Shown one piece after another: positions 36,673 to 45,970 of a DNA stretch of 64,000 nucleotides. The number at the start of each line of letters is the position of its first letter. The first letter of the stretch is position 1. Both the position numbers and the translations under genes were made by a program. The notes beneath the pieces were generated by a model. That model was given only the letters and a program-made list of their open reading frames with translations, searched no databases and was not told the DNA's origin. The DNA comes from Astropecten irregularis (lineage: Eukaryota > Echinodermata > Asteroidea > Paxillosida > Astropectinidae): the NCBI GenBank assembly GCA_963971285.1, contig OZ020252.1:17273662-17337661 (forward strand). The letters run 5' to 3'.

Positions 36673-36939
36673 TTGAGTTATATTGATGTACGAGAAATTT
36701 ACAAATGCACAGATACATTGACGAGTGAACAGAGCTTACAAAGATTTCTCCTAAATACAGAAGTATAAAATGATTATTATATTTAATATGATTACGCCCT
36801 TTCTATTTTGGCAGAAGTACCCCTTACATGAATAAAAAAAAATTAAACTATGCAAATTAGGTTTGCCCTTCACCGACGTAGATGAGCCCTGCATATATAC
36901 TCAACCCAGTACTGTTAGGTGCATTAACAACCATTCGCC

Positions 36940-37004
36940 GGCTCTGGTGGGATTCGAACCCAGGACTTTCTGCTTACTAGTGCAGTATACCTATCGGCAA
37001 CAAA
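36940..37004 (-). pseudogene. 3' half of a second, unrelated tRNA-like sequence
   Basis: The minus strand reads CAGTATACTG-like text followed by CCTGGGTTCGAATCCCACCA and GAGCC. It has a good B box (GGTTCGAATCC) and a TGGG/CCCA T stem, then a poor anticodon arm (CTGC/GCAG with an 8-nt loop). The 5' half with the A box is missing at the point where the GGGCCTGTTTGTTT element (37005-37114) begins. It is probably a SINE fragment. Confidence 0.5.
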
Positions 37005-37114
37005 GGGCCTGTTTGTTTCACGCAAAGGATCCGATATTTTGGGATCCACCTCCTATGCAGGGTACGCTTAAATGGGATCCGGATCCACAGGATTCGTCAT
37101 AAACAAACAGGCCC
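37005..37114. mobile_element. 110-bp fold-back element with GGGCCTGTTTGTTT ends, copy 1
   Basis: The left end GGGCCTGTTTGTTTCACGC faces the right end, inverted GGGCCTGTTTGTTTATGACG. GGATCC motifs recur inside. The ends and size fit a hAT-like miniature element. A related element is at 50192-50308. It abuts the broken tRNA-like sequence at 36940-37004. Confidence 0.6.
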
Positions 37115-37196
37115 CAAACTAGCTTGACGAGCAGGGTGAGTCGAATCCAATATCGTAGCGGCCGAGGAACCAGGACGACTAGGACCGGATGTCGGT

Positions 37197-37308
37197 CACT
37201 TCGCCCTCTTTCCACTTCGCCCACGCGTCACTTCGCCCACTTACCACTTCGCCCACGAGTAACTTCGCCCACGTGTCACTTCGCCCACGCGTCACTTCGC
37301 CCACTTAC
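37197..37308. repeat. 16-bp tandem repeat (CACTTCGCCCACGCGT), seven units
   Basis: Seven consecutive 16-mers start at 37197, 37213, 37229, 37245, 37261, 37277 and 37293. The last four bases vary (CGCGT, CTTAC, CGAGT, CGTGT endings) in a pattern that partly repeats. A related half unit, CAGTTCGCCAACTTCGCCCA, follows. Downstream, AACCAACTCGG occurs twice (about 37340-37375) and faces a GAGTTG inverse. Confidence 0.85.
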
Positions 37309-37885
37309 TCAGTTCGCCAACTTCGCCCAGTTAGCAATAAACCAACTCGGACCCAAGCATAACCAACTCGGCCCCGTTGTTGGGTCTGAGTTGACTCGAA
37401 ACTGCAGCAGGTACCGCGATTAATGAGTTTTGTTTGTTAATTTGCTTTTACCAATTGGATCACAATATGGATCACTGATGCTCAGAAACAAATCAAACGT
37501 ACTGGCTGGCATGGGAGGTCAGATCGAGGTGGCAAGAATTGTTTTTTGTAATTTTCTGGACAGACGAAATTGTGACAAAATTCAGCATTTTTGTATAAAA
37601 CCTAATACGTCCATTATCGGTTTCAGATTATAAAAGAAGTTAATGCTAATTCTGAATGTCTATGGCATGATACTCGGAACATTCTATAAGATTCTGAGTT
37701 TCTCCTTTGCTCTGATTGATCTCAACTTTCTGAGTTTTTCCTCAACTCGAGTTCCTTTTCCAACTAGTATCTATATCAACGGAATTCATGTGAGACAATT
37801 CTGGTGTATTTTGTGTAGTTTAGTTTAGACCGCATGCTGCACAAAGCTCTTCAGCAAAGTAATCTATACTCTCCTTGGAAAATTT

Positions 37886-38277
37886 AGCGGTTCAAATGCA
37901 ACAGCGCCATCATGCGGTAGCATGAACTCGTAGCAAGTTGCAGGTATTATTATTGAAGGGACATTCTCGAAACTTGTGTATAAAACGGCATAGGTAGAGA
38001 GCTTTGTGACTTGAAAATATCAACGAACTTTTAAGCAACAACAAGCTGATATTGTCATAAACAACAACAACTTTGCATAATGACAAACACGGACGAAACT
38101 ATAGAACAAGGACTCGTTGTTTGTATACAAGTATCCTAAAGAAAACCAGCAGGATAAAACCAATTACAAACTTTTTGGGTTCAGTCTGCACTCGGTATAT
38201 ATGGCCTCCATGTTGGGCTTCGAGTCAGGGTACTAATGATTACTGAGACACAGTAATTTGGTATTTTCCCTTGATCT
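37886..38277 (+). repeat. TATA-bearing repeat, copy 2 (head-to-tail with copy 3)
   Basis: Collinear with 36197-36672 from AAATGCAACAGCGCCATCAT to TGATTACTGAGACACAGTAA, with the TATA box at 37979-37985. Its end runs straight into the start of copy 3. The repeat period between copies 2 and 3 is about 427 bp. Confidence 0.62.
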
Positions 38278-38590
38278 ACACTAACCCTTTACATTACATT
38301 GGCGTACCGTGGAAGTTTACAAATGCACCAGCGCCACCAAGCGGTAGCATGAACTCATAGCAAGTTGCAGGTATTATTGCAGGGTCATTATCTAAACCTG
38401 TGTATAAAACGCTACAGGTAGAGAGCTTTGTGAGCTGAAAACAGCAACGAACTTTCAAGCAACAACAAGCTGGATAGGACTTTGGTATTCTAACAAAACA
38501 ACAACAACTTTGCATAATGACAAATGGCTTCGATTCAGGGTATTAATGACCACTGAGACAGTAATGGTCATTTTCATTGGGTCTGCAGTC
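38255..38590 (+). repeat. TATA-bearing repeat, copy 3 (internally deleted)
   Basis: It starts TTTTCCCTTGATCTACACTA, has the AGCGCCACCAAGCGGTAGCA block and the TATA box at 38403-38409. After GCATAATGACAAA it jumps to GGCTTCGATTCAGGGTATTA, losing about 150 bp present in copies 1 and 2. Confidence 0.62.
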
Positions 38591-38714
38591 TCTGCACTGA
38601 GGCCGTGTCCGAAACGGGCTTCCAGGGCTACGGCTAGGTCTATTGACTTGTTATCTGCGCGTATTTCCAATGGAGCGAAGACCTAGCTCTAGACAACAGA
38701 TTCGGATGCAGCCT

Positions 38715-38951
38715 AAAGCCCACCGCACACTATACGATCCGACTATAGGACCCGACTGGTTTTTGGAAGGATCACAAGGCATTCTGGGAGACTTAACCGT
38801 GATTCGACAGTCGAATCTTGCCGACTGGCCATCAGAGTGGGTCTGCGACTGGGAACAATCACGGTTAAGACTCCCAGAATGCTTTGCGATCCTTCCAAAA
38901 ACCAGTCGGGTCCTAGTCGGAATGTCGGATCGTATAGTGTGCGGTGGGTTT
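38715..38951. mobile_element. Fold-back element with roughly 90-bp arms
   Basis: The left arm (38715 to about 38805) and right arm (about 38862 to 38951) are inverted copies. Both carry CCCACCGCACACTATACGAT, GGACCCGACTGGTTTTTGGA, AGGATC.CAA.GCATTCTGG and TTAACCGTGATT. The right arm has one extra segment of about 9 bp. The ends abut TAAA/TTTAA. Confidence 0.7.
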
Positions 38952-39094
38952 AACCTACATACGTACGTACAATGACCCAATGCGTATCTGGAAAGGGTCG
39001 ACCGATTCCGCGCGTTGTGATTGGCCAACGGAATACAAACTCTTGGTGGCGCACTGTTGTGAATCGCCCGTGTAAGCAAACTCTTTGGTTTCAT

Positions 39095-39225
39095 TGGGTG
39101 CATTCGTTTAGCTCCCCCAGGTCGACACCAGTCAACCTCGTCCCCATTATCTCGCTTGTTTTGTGCAGTAAAACACGACCATTACCAGAAAGGGCTGACC
39201 CGGAGGAGCTAAACGAATGTACCCA
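39095..39225. mobile_element. 131-bp element with TGGGTGCATTCGTTTAGCTC ends
   Basis: The left end TGGGTGCATTCGTTTAGCTC and the right end, inverted TGGGTACATTCGTTTAGCTC, match at 20 of 21 bases. The centre has no feature. The end sequence and size suit a hAT-like miniature element, but a target duplication is not obvious. Confidence 0.65.
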
Positions 39226-39228
39226 TTA

Positions 39229-39260
39229 TGTGCCATTTCGAAACGGAGGCTCTGTCACTG

Positions 39261-39308
<48 letters not shown>

Positions 39309-39492
39309 CGGTTCCATTTCGTGAATCCACTCTAAAATAACGGCTAGGCCTATCAAAAAAGAGGTTTTTGACTGGGGTTCGGAAGTAGATTCTCTGGTTT
39401 GAAAAGGAAACCAGAGCTTCAATGAAAAACCACAGCCAGTAATGCAGCATAATTATGAATGACGGAAACGGAGCATGAGCCCTTAGCCTCCG
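39229..39492 (-). mobile_element. Hexamer-ended element, copy 4, with GGCTCA array
   Basis: This copy is inverted relative to the other three. It has an almost pure GGCTCA array of eight to nine units (39260-39311). CATTTCGTGAATCCACTCTA, GTTCGGAAGTAGATTCTCTG and GTTTGAAAAGGAAACCAGAG follow, which are the interior blocks of the family read backwards. Its far end is GAGCCTTAG-like text next to the 36-bp TIR of the element at 39499. Confidence 0.72.
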
Positions 39493-39498
39493 TATACA

Positions 39499-40267
39499 GG
39501 TGTGGCGGTCTCAGCTGACTCCCCGTCTCAGCTGCCCCCCTTACTAAATATAGTACCAATACGTCATGTTATCTCTGCGCACAACAACGGTAAAGTCGTC
39601 CGTTTAAGTGGCGTACTGAGCTGTGGTCGAGCTGTGCATTCCACGCTACACAACACAACAGGTTTTTTCCTTCTTTTGAAGGCCATTGCTTCTGTGTGAT
39701 TTATTACACAATACTACAGGAAAGGAATGGACACGCTACAAAAACACTGAACCAGAGGTTTTAACGTAAAGTCATGGAAGTCAAGGAAGGGGAGGGGTGA
39801 ATAAGGGAAGAAACTGAGAAGGGGGGAGAAGACAGGCATATGGGAAAAGAAATTTGGGGAGGGGGGGGGGGTGGTTTGGTTTAATAGTTCGGGGTCAAAT
39901 GGTTGAAGGTTGACAGATGGAACAGTGGGTAGACATAAATTAACCCATCATAGGATGTAGGACGATCGAAGTGTTATTTGTTTTAAATTGGACCTGTAGA
40001 CCCTTATATAAATTGACGAATATTCCCCAGAGATTGCTCACTCTACGTACCCAAGAGAATACTTCATTAAAGTAATTATTGAATTAATAGCATCAACTAA
40101 TCTCTCGCTATATGATTATGAGGCACGGTACCGTGCGATAGTTACTGTAGTCATGGGGAGACATCTCAGCATGGGAGACCAACGAGACCAAGCACGTGTC
40201 GGACTGAACTGTCTCCCTAAGTCAGGGGAGACAGCTGAGACGGGGAGTCAGCTGAGACCGCCACACC
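39499..40267. mobile_element. 769-bp element with perfect 36-bp terminal inverted repeats
   Basis: Bases 39499-39534 and 40232-40267 are exact inverted copies over 36 bp, beginning GGTGTGGCGGTCTCAGCTGA. Both arms hold nested GTCTCAGCTG/GACTCCCC motifs, and GGGAGAC motifs recur inside the right part. The 700-bp interior has no credible gene and includes a purine-rich stretch (39775-39890, with a G11 run at about 39861). Perfect arms suggest this is one of the youngest insertions here. Confidence 0.72.
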
Positions 40268-40915
40268 GGCCTAGTATGAATCTCCACTTCGGTTGGAATT
40301 CGATCCCAAGGGGTTACGTGGTAAGACTGTCTCATTAAAACTATAGTACAAATATTGCCAGGACTTACCGGTACCACATTTTATGTATACGAGAACATAT
40401 ACAAAATGTACTGATATACATTGAGGTCAGAGCAAATTGGATTGATTGATTTCTGTTGAATGAACGTGCGGCCAGACGAATGCTTCTGGGGACATATCCC
40501 ACTGATCTAAGGTAGTGCTCAAGGAAATGATCACCGTCTGCAAGTCCTGAAATAGCGAGACCGGAAGTCCCATGACTGTTTGATGCATCAATCAAACTGG
40601 CGCCAGTCTAAAGTGTGTGATATTCTGGGACCTCTTTCCCGAATCTTACAGATGCCCTCGTCTCAAGAACGTTGCGATTCTGCAGCGCCAGGGGCTGAAC
40701 GTGACTAGAGCAGAACTTCCTGTCTTATGTGATTCGAACACATAAAGTATGACTTCGCCTTGTGGGGAGACACATTCGATAGATTTATGGAGGCTCCGTA
40801 GCTTAAGGGGGACACGTGGTTCTGAGTTGTATAATACCTCACGGTTCTTATAGATCTACATGCATCCCTCTCCTAAGTAGCGTTGCTGACATAGTGCACC
40901 CTGTAATGCCGTATC

Positions 40916-41100
40916 ATTCCATTATTTATTTTGAAACAAGTGATAAACTGCTGCATACTGTACTCTCATCAACCAAAATAATGACCAGAAATTATATAAA
41001 GAGGGTCTGATGTTTCGACCCTTGCAGGATCTTTGAGAAAGATCCTGCGCGACGGATCGAAACGTCAGGCCCTCATAACTCCAAGCAAGTTGTTTAACTT
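40916..41100. repeat. Hairpin repeat with facing GTTTCGA / TCGAAAC motifs
   Basis: GGGTCTGATGTTTCGACCC, then TGCAGGATCTT, faces AAGATCCTGCG, then GGATCGAAACGTCAGGCCC, around a TGAG loop (about 41006-41074), giving about 30 bp of inverted match. The flanks match 4100-4240 (CTGCTGCA, AAAATAATGACC.GAAAT; AGTTATGAGGGCCTGACG on the opposite strand). Such GTTTCGA hairpins are reminiscent of Penelope-like element ends, but no reverse-transcriptase trace is near. Confidence 0.5.
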
Positions 41101-41156
41101 ATGATACGTTACCCTTGAAAGTTTATCAAATAATCCAGTGCCTATTATGGAAAATA

Positions 41157-41533
41157 TCACATATCATACTTTGTTTTGTTTTTCTTTATCAAAGAAATGC
41201 AGATTCATGTGCACAAATTAATGTCAAGGGAGATACAGTAAAAGCCATCTGTGATAATGTCAGTCCCATACAGTGCCCACTAATTTAAAATAACAGTTCA
41301 GAGTAGGCATATTTTTGTGTTATCCTAAAACTCGTTATTTTTAATCTTTAAAAGATCAAAATTGTTTTTTGGTCATTGGTTATACTCTTTTCTGGATAAA
41401 TACATTATTTAAAGCAAAAACAATTTAGCGGCATGTTTCTACCTATCACAATCTTTATACTCTGTAAGTTACAGGTAGGCCTAAATCTATGAAGATTTCT
41501 GTTTCGGTTTCTTACCAAAGTATGATAGTACTT
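41157..41533 (+). mobile_element. TTAA-1 element, copy 6 (both ends decayed)
   Basis: The inner TIR is visible (ATATCATACTTTG on the left, CAAAGTATGATAGTAC on the right), but the outer AAAGGTA/TACCTTT and TTAA flanks have decayed. All internal blocks are present. It ends where the CG-rich region before gene B begins. Confidence 0.75.
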
Positions 41534-41539
41534 GGCCGT

Positions 41540-42434
41540 ACCTCCTTAGTGATTCAATATCGACAAGACACACACTTTCCATTATGTCAAATTGCTACCA
41601 ATGAAGCAGCTTGGTAAATACAACTCAGTCGATTCCTGTGTTTCTATTTACCATGACTCGACTGCGTCACGCGAATTGCTTCCACGTTGTCACTTTGCGC
41701 GCCAAACGGTTGCTGACCAAAAAAGCGCGGGCTCGCAGACAGAATGGTCGCCATTGAAACCTGAATACACTGCTCCTGAGTACTGCGCAAAAAAACTCAA
41801 CTACAGCTCTCCAAACGAGATATTGACTTTATTTTTGCTGTTGCAGATTCCTGTTGATGTTTACCTGCATTGGCCGGTATTATTCAATATCGTAAAGCAA
41901 TGGGCGTGGCCACTTGGGAGTTGCTATAGGCGGCTGTTCAATGTCATTCGCCCGGTCTTGTCAACAGTTTAGTACGGCGCACGCGTATTGCGAACTCGAC
42001 CGGTGACTGTGCGAGGCCGTGGTGTGTAGTGTGAAAACGGCGGGAATCACTGTTTAAAAATCGTCTGCCTTGTGGCCAGCTTGCTACATGAACGTCACCA
42101 ACAGACATCGCAGGATTATCAGCTCACTGGGTCGGTTTTGTAGGATGTCATAGTGTGCCGCAGTCGATACTCAATCACACACGCACGCTCACGCACTGTT
42201 CGCTTGTAATTCATATAGGAAATAGACAGTAGCTAACGGCATTCAGATGTGCACAGGGCGAACATTTTGAAGTACTGAGCTGAGTAAGTTTTATGTAATT
42301 CTTCGTATCGACACCTGACTGATTCTCTTCGGCGTCATACTGAGCCAGACAATGGAAGAGCAACCCTAACTCCTTGATGCACGGTGGTCGTTCTTTGTCA
42401 TCACCTGGTGCTCGAATGTTGTGATGCAGTTGCC
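41540..42434 (+). promoter_or_regulatory. Probable promoter and 5' UTR region of gene B
   Basis: The 900 bp before gene B's start codon are clearly richer in CG dinucleotides than the surroundings, for example near 41660-41760 (several GCGC and ACGCG steps) and 41970-42040 (GCGCACGCG, CGACCGG, CGGCGGG). This fits an unmethylated promoter. I see no convincing TATA box. The stretch is free of the transposon families listed here, whereas the TTAA-1 copy at 41157-41533 stops right at its left border. The transcription start cannot be placed by eye. An open frame at 41592-41972 overlaps this region, but resembles nothing I know and is not annotated. Confidence 0.4.
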
Positions 42435-42522
42435 ATGGCGACAGGAATCAGGAGATCACCTTTAATCTTCCAACAAGACATGAAGTTTACTGTCCTGGGC
42501 AAACCTGGAGTTGGGAAGTCGG
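42435..42522 (+). CDS. First coding exon of Ras-like small GTPase gene B
   Basis: The ATG at 42435 has an excellent start context (TTGCCATGG). The exon encodes 29 residues plus one base: a 15-residue arm, then MKFTVLGKPGVGKS, which is beta-strand 1 and the G1 P-loop (GKPGVGKS) of a Ras-superfamily GTPase. It ends at a strong donor, TCGG|GTAAGT, in phase 1, exactly the point where gene A's first exon ends. The next codon therefore begins with G, consistent with GKSA. The P-loop is close to the RERGL/RASL10 style, but one exon cannot settle the subfamily. I looked on the plus strand to 64000 for a matching alpha-1 exon and found none, so intron 1 is probably longer than 21 kb. A TTAA-1 element begins 65 bp past the donor. 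Confidence 0.83.
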
Positions 42523-42587
42523 GTAAGTCTAAAGTTTCTTTCGTTTAATGACAGACTAGTCGCAAATACCGTCTCTAAATGCGAAAT

Positions 42588-42957
42588 TTAAGGGTAATAT
42601 CGTAGTTTTGTTTGTCAAAGAACTGCAGATTCATGAGCAAAACTATCAAGAAAGATACAGTAACAGTCATCTGTGAAATGTCCAGTCCCATACGGTGCCC
42701 ATCATGCACTTTTTGATAAAAAAGTGGAAACGCTTACGGTATTTAAAAAAAAAATTATAATCTTTTAATGATCAAAATTGTTTTTGGTCATTGGTTGTAC
42801 TTTTTGGGGGGGGATAAATACAGCATTTCCGGCAGAAAAACTTAAAAGAAAAATTATGTTTTCACAATCACCATCATTCTTTATATCCTGTAAGTTATAG
42901 GTAAATCTGTGAAGATTTCTGTTTCTGTATGCTACCAAAGTATGATAGTACCTTTAA
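42588..42957 (+). mobile_element. TTAA-1 element, copy 7, in gene B intron 1
   Basis: It runs from TTAAGGGTAATATCGTAGTT to TATGATAGTACCTTTAA. It starts 65 bp after gene B's first donor site. Internal blocks are GCAGATTCATGAGCAAAACT, CAGTAACAGTCATCTGTGAA, CATACGGTGCCCATC, TGGATAAATACAG-type text at about 42812 and ATATCCTGTAAGTTATAGGT. Its position so near the donor means it is always transcribed as part of the pre-mRNA. Confidence 0.82.
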
Positions 42958-44467
42958 TATGAATGGACACATTAAACTACCTATAATATGGACAAAATGC
43001 TTCGTAAATATAAGTTAGTTATTACTAAAAAGATTTCAGAGATGAGTATTTGTCGAAATATTTTGTGAAGCAGCGTTTCGGATGGAAAGTTGCATTTTGT
43101 TTTGTCTGCCAAAATTCGCCGTTAAGGATAACGAGAAAAACATGTTAATTTCACATGATGCGAAGCAATGATGCATGACTGTATATTAAGTAATGGCGAT
43201 TTCGATTATGAGTTTGTGGTAGATAAAATTGTGCGAAACTCAAAACGGCTGTTCTTTGTTAGCTATTTCTGTGTGCTTTACGAGTGCTATACTAGTTTGT
43301 ATACATGTTTTCATGATTCATGACCAAATCTAATATTAATGAAGTAATTTTTAATCAAATCCAGTTGTGAGCAGGATTGCTTGTTGAGCAGGATTAAAAA
43401 AAAATAAATAAATAAACAAACACCCACAACAAACAAGAACTTTCACTAAGCTAGTGTATTCGTCTTAAGCAAGGTCCTGTTTATCAGCCAACAGGGATAA
43501 ATTTGTTCACTTGAAATTGTATGGGCTTCCCTCGCCTACAATAAGCGTACATAACAAATCCTGTTTAAAAAAAGACACTTTAAACACTGTATTCTTCACC
43601 TAAATTATGCCTACACTTTCGGTTTTGTGTTGTTATGGGTAGCATTTTAAAAAGTGCATCTTTGAAAATTGCTCAAAAAGCACTATAGGGGCTTTTTAGT
43701 GTACATTGAAAAAAAAAAGAAAGATATAGCGTCAAAGAAACACATAATTTATACACGAGTGGCATTATTATAATTGTGTAGTTTGTATTAACGTGTGTTG
43801 GTAATAGGTAAGCTTATTGTCTGTCTGTCACGACAAAGAGTAATGTACCATGACACGGTAATGGAAGGATGGGTACATATTGCAACATTGTTTTCAAGGC
43901 AACATCAATATCCATTACGACGCCAGGTTATTTCGCTAAGGACTGTAGCAAATGGAGTCATTAAGGAATTATGAGAAAAAGTTACATTGAACCGTAAAGG
44001 TATACTCGTTATATTATTTCAATTACTGGAGAATACACGCACATCACGAGTCATAGACTATTAATCATTATTGACATCCTGATGAGAACAAAAGTACTAT
44101 GGCCTTGGCATCGTGCCAAGCGTGCAATTGTTTAGTCCTATTCCACATTAAATTCACTCTACAACTCCTAACGATCTTGCACTCGCCATTTCAATTCCAG
44201 TAAATTGGAATATTTATATCTTGGCTGGTGTGTTTGCTGATAAATCTTGCTAAATACCTGACGATTTTCAACTCAAATTCAATAGTTTTTGCGTGCCCTA
44301 TGCATGGACATGCTTGGTTTGCATCAGTTCATTGGTACTCTGCACTAGTACATGACTTGTATTGGACACGAAGTACGAGCGGCTATTTGTTGTTTCTGCT
44401 CAACGATTTCACTTGAATCGGCTTCGAAACGGTGAACAATCCAACGATCCTATTTAATTCCTAATCA
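42958..44467. other. Presumed gene B intron 1, first unique stretch
   Basis: AT-rich sequence after TTAA-1 copy 7 with A-rich runs (43397-43415, 43709-43720). No alpha-1 exon of a Ras-like protein is visible, and no repeat family was recognised before the composite tRNA-like element. Confidence 0.4.
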
Positions 44468-44526
44468 GTGAGATTTGTAATCATCAACTAACCACAAAGG
44501 AAACTGACTGAAATTAAAGTCATTGA

Positions 44527-44598
44527 AAAGTGAACAAAGAAAAATTGACTGGAGCGGGATTCGAACCGGCGACCTCCTGAATACCGTACAGGCGCTCT
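44527..44598 (-). pseudogene. tRNA-like sequence in composite element, unit 1
   Basis: On the minus strand: acceptor GGCTGGA/TCCAGTC (7 pairs, one G-T), D arm GCTC...GAGC, anticodon arm CCTGT/TCAGG with loop ACGGTAT, T arm GCCGG/CCCGC. Taken literally the anticodon would be GGT (Thr). However, position 33 is C where tRNAs have U, the anticodon stem closes with T-T and the T stem has a C-C mismatch. The internal polymerase III boxes (TGGCTCAGTTGG and GGTTCGAATCC) are intact. I read it as the promoter head of a retroelement, not a translating tRNA. Confidence 0.7.
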
Positions 44599-44869
44599 AC
44601 CAACTGAGCCATCCAGCCCTATGTTGGTGTTGACCCCAATAGTCAACCATCTTTGTTCGTTTGGCAGTCAGAAGCCATGAAACCACGCACACACCGCCAC
44701 ACCCCAGGGATCGTTTCAATGATACACGCAACAATGCTGCAACCTGGGAACGGTACATGGGGGATCACTCAAAGAGGATACGGCTTTTTAATTATTATAT
44801 TTGTGAAATAACCACAAGGGAAACTGACTGAGTTATTTTAAGTCATTGAAAAGTGAACAAAGAAAAATT

Positions 44870-44941
44870 GACTGGAGCGGGATTCGAACCGGCGACCTCC
44901 TGAACACCGTACAGGCGCTCTACCAACTGAGCCATCCAGCC
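44870..44941 (-). pseudogene. tRNA-like sequence in composite element, unit 2
   Basis: Identical to the unit 1 sequence at 44527-44598 apart from a change in the anticodon loop (ACGGTGT instead of ACGGTAT). The A and B boxes are intact and the same structural defects are present. The near identity of the two tRNA-like parts, against more divergence outside them, suggests recent duplication or gene conversion. Confidence 0.7.
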
Positions 44942-45702
44942 CTATGTTGGTGTTGACCCCAATAGTCAACCATGAAATTAAAGTCATTGAAAAGTGAACA
45001 GTCAGTCAGAAGTCGGAAGCCATGAAATCACGTACACACCGCCACACCGTGAGATTTGTCTTTGCGTTGTTTTATTGTTTATATATATTATTTCCTGAAA
45101 GAAATTTAGACTTGGTTCTGTACCGAAGCACGACTTTATACCTCACACGTCATCTTAAAATAATGTTTGAGGGGGAAAAAAATGTACTATAGCTATTTCT
45201 CTAATACGGTTTCGGTCGTTTCAAGGAACTGAATCAATCTGGGTCAATACGCTATCGCATTCCAAGCACTCGACCGAGCTAAAAGCTGTGTATAAGCCCA
45301 TCACCTCGCTCCCAATCAGCCTAAAATGAGTCATAAGTCCCTATCATGCAGTCGTGCCACTTCAAGGGGAGAAGAGCCATCCCTGGGCCTGGGGAATCGA
45401 TTAGACACGTCGGCTTGATATCAAAGCAGACGTCATATCTACCCGTGCTCTCTCGGCGATGTACACTATAGATAACTATATATCATCCCATTACAAGTTC
45501 AATGCTAATCTCTGCTCTATAAGTTCGGCCCAAGATTTCCTTTAAAGGAATACTTTATTATACAGCAAGTGTGAACTTGACAAAACCTCCCTGAAACTCC
45601 ATATTACTGTTTGTACAGCCACTCTCAGACTTGTTGTCCAATTTGGTCGACCAGTGACGGTTTGGGCGATGTAGCAGCACAGCCATGATCATTATAAACG
45701 TC

Positions 45703-45970
45703 TTAAAGGTATAATACATGATTATGTAAAGGTCACAGAACAGCACTTACATTTAATCTCATCCAACATGTACGTAAAATAAAACACATGTGGAACTTTG
45801 ATCTCAATCGGACATCTGAGACACATGAAAACATCGAAAACCCGACTCAATTTTTCTTATAGAACACAAAGAATGGTTTTGATCTTACCCCGAGATCAAA
45901 ACTGTTTCCGGTTGTTGTTTTACTAATTCTGAATTAATACACCATTTCTGGCGGAAATATTTAAACGACC
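45703..45970 (+). mobile_element. TTAA-2 element, copy 3 (right end missing)
   Basis: It starts TTAAAGGTATAATACATGAT and shows TTTGATCTCAATCGGACATC, ATGAAAACATCGAAAACCCG, GGTTTTGATCTTACCCCGAG and CCATTTCTGGCGGAAATATT. It breaks off after TTTAAACG, at nearly the same place as copy 1. Confidence 0.72.

Larger units (their letters stand above)
44479..45048 (-). mobile_element. Composite tRNA-like retroelement with two units and a short centre
   Basis: Two units, 44479-44703 and 44813-45048, share the same order: AACCACAA.GGAAACTGACTG, GTCATTGAAAAGTGAACAAA, the tRNA-like sequence, CTATGTTGGTGTTGACCCCA, ATAGTCAACCAT, GAAGCCATGAAA and CACACCGCCACACC. A 109-bp centre (44704-44812) lies between them. 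The whole is bounded by one 11-bp direct repeat GTGAGATTTGT (44468-44478 and 45049-45059), so both units and the centre entered as a single insertion. This could be a dimeric SINE, or a terminal-repeat element resembling a TRIM whose repeats carry tRNA-like promoters. No protein is encoded. Confidence 0.72.

Noticed and set aside
41592-41972. 126-codon frame just upstream of gene B
   Set aside because: It overlaps the CG-rich promoter region, resembles no protein family and has no sign of selection for coding.
44527-44941. Functional tRNA-Thr(GGT) genes
   Set aside because: Position 33 is C instead of U, the anticodon stem and T stem have mismatches, and the sequences sit inside repeated mobile units with target duplications.
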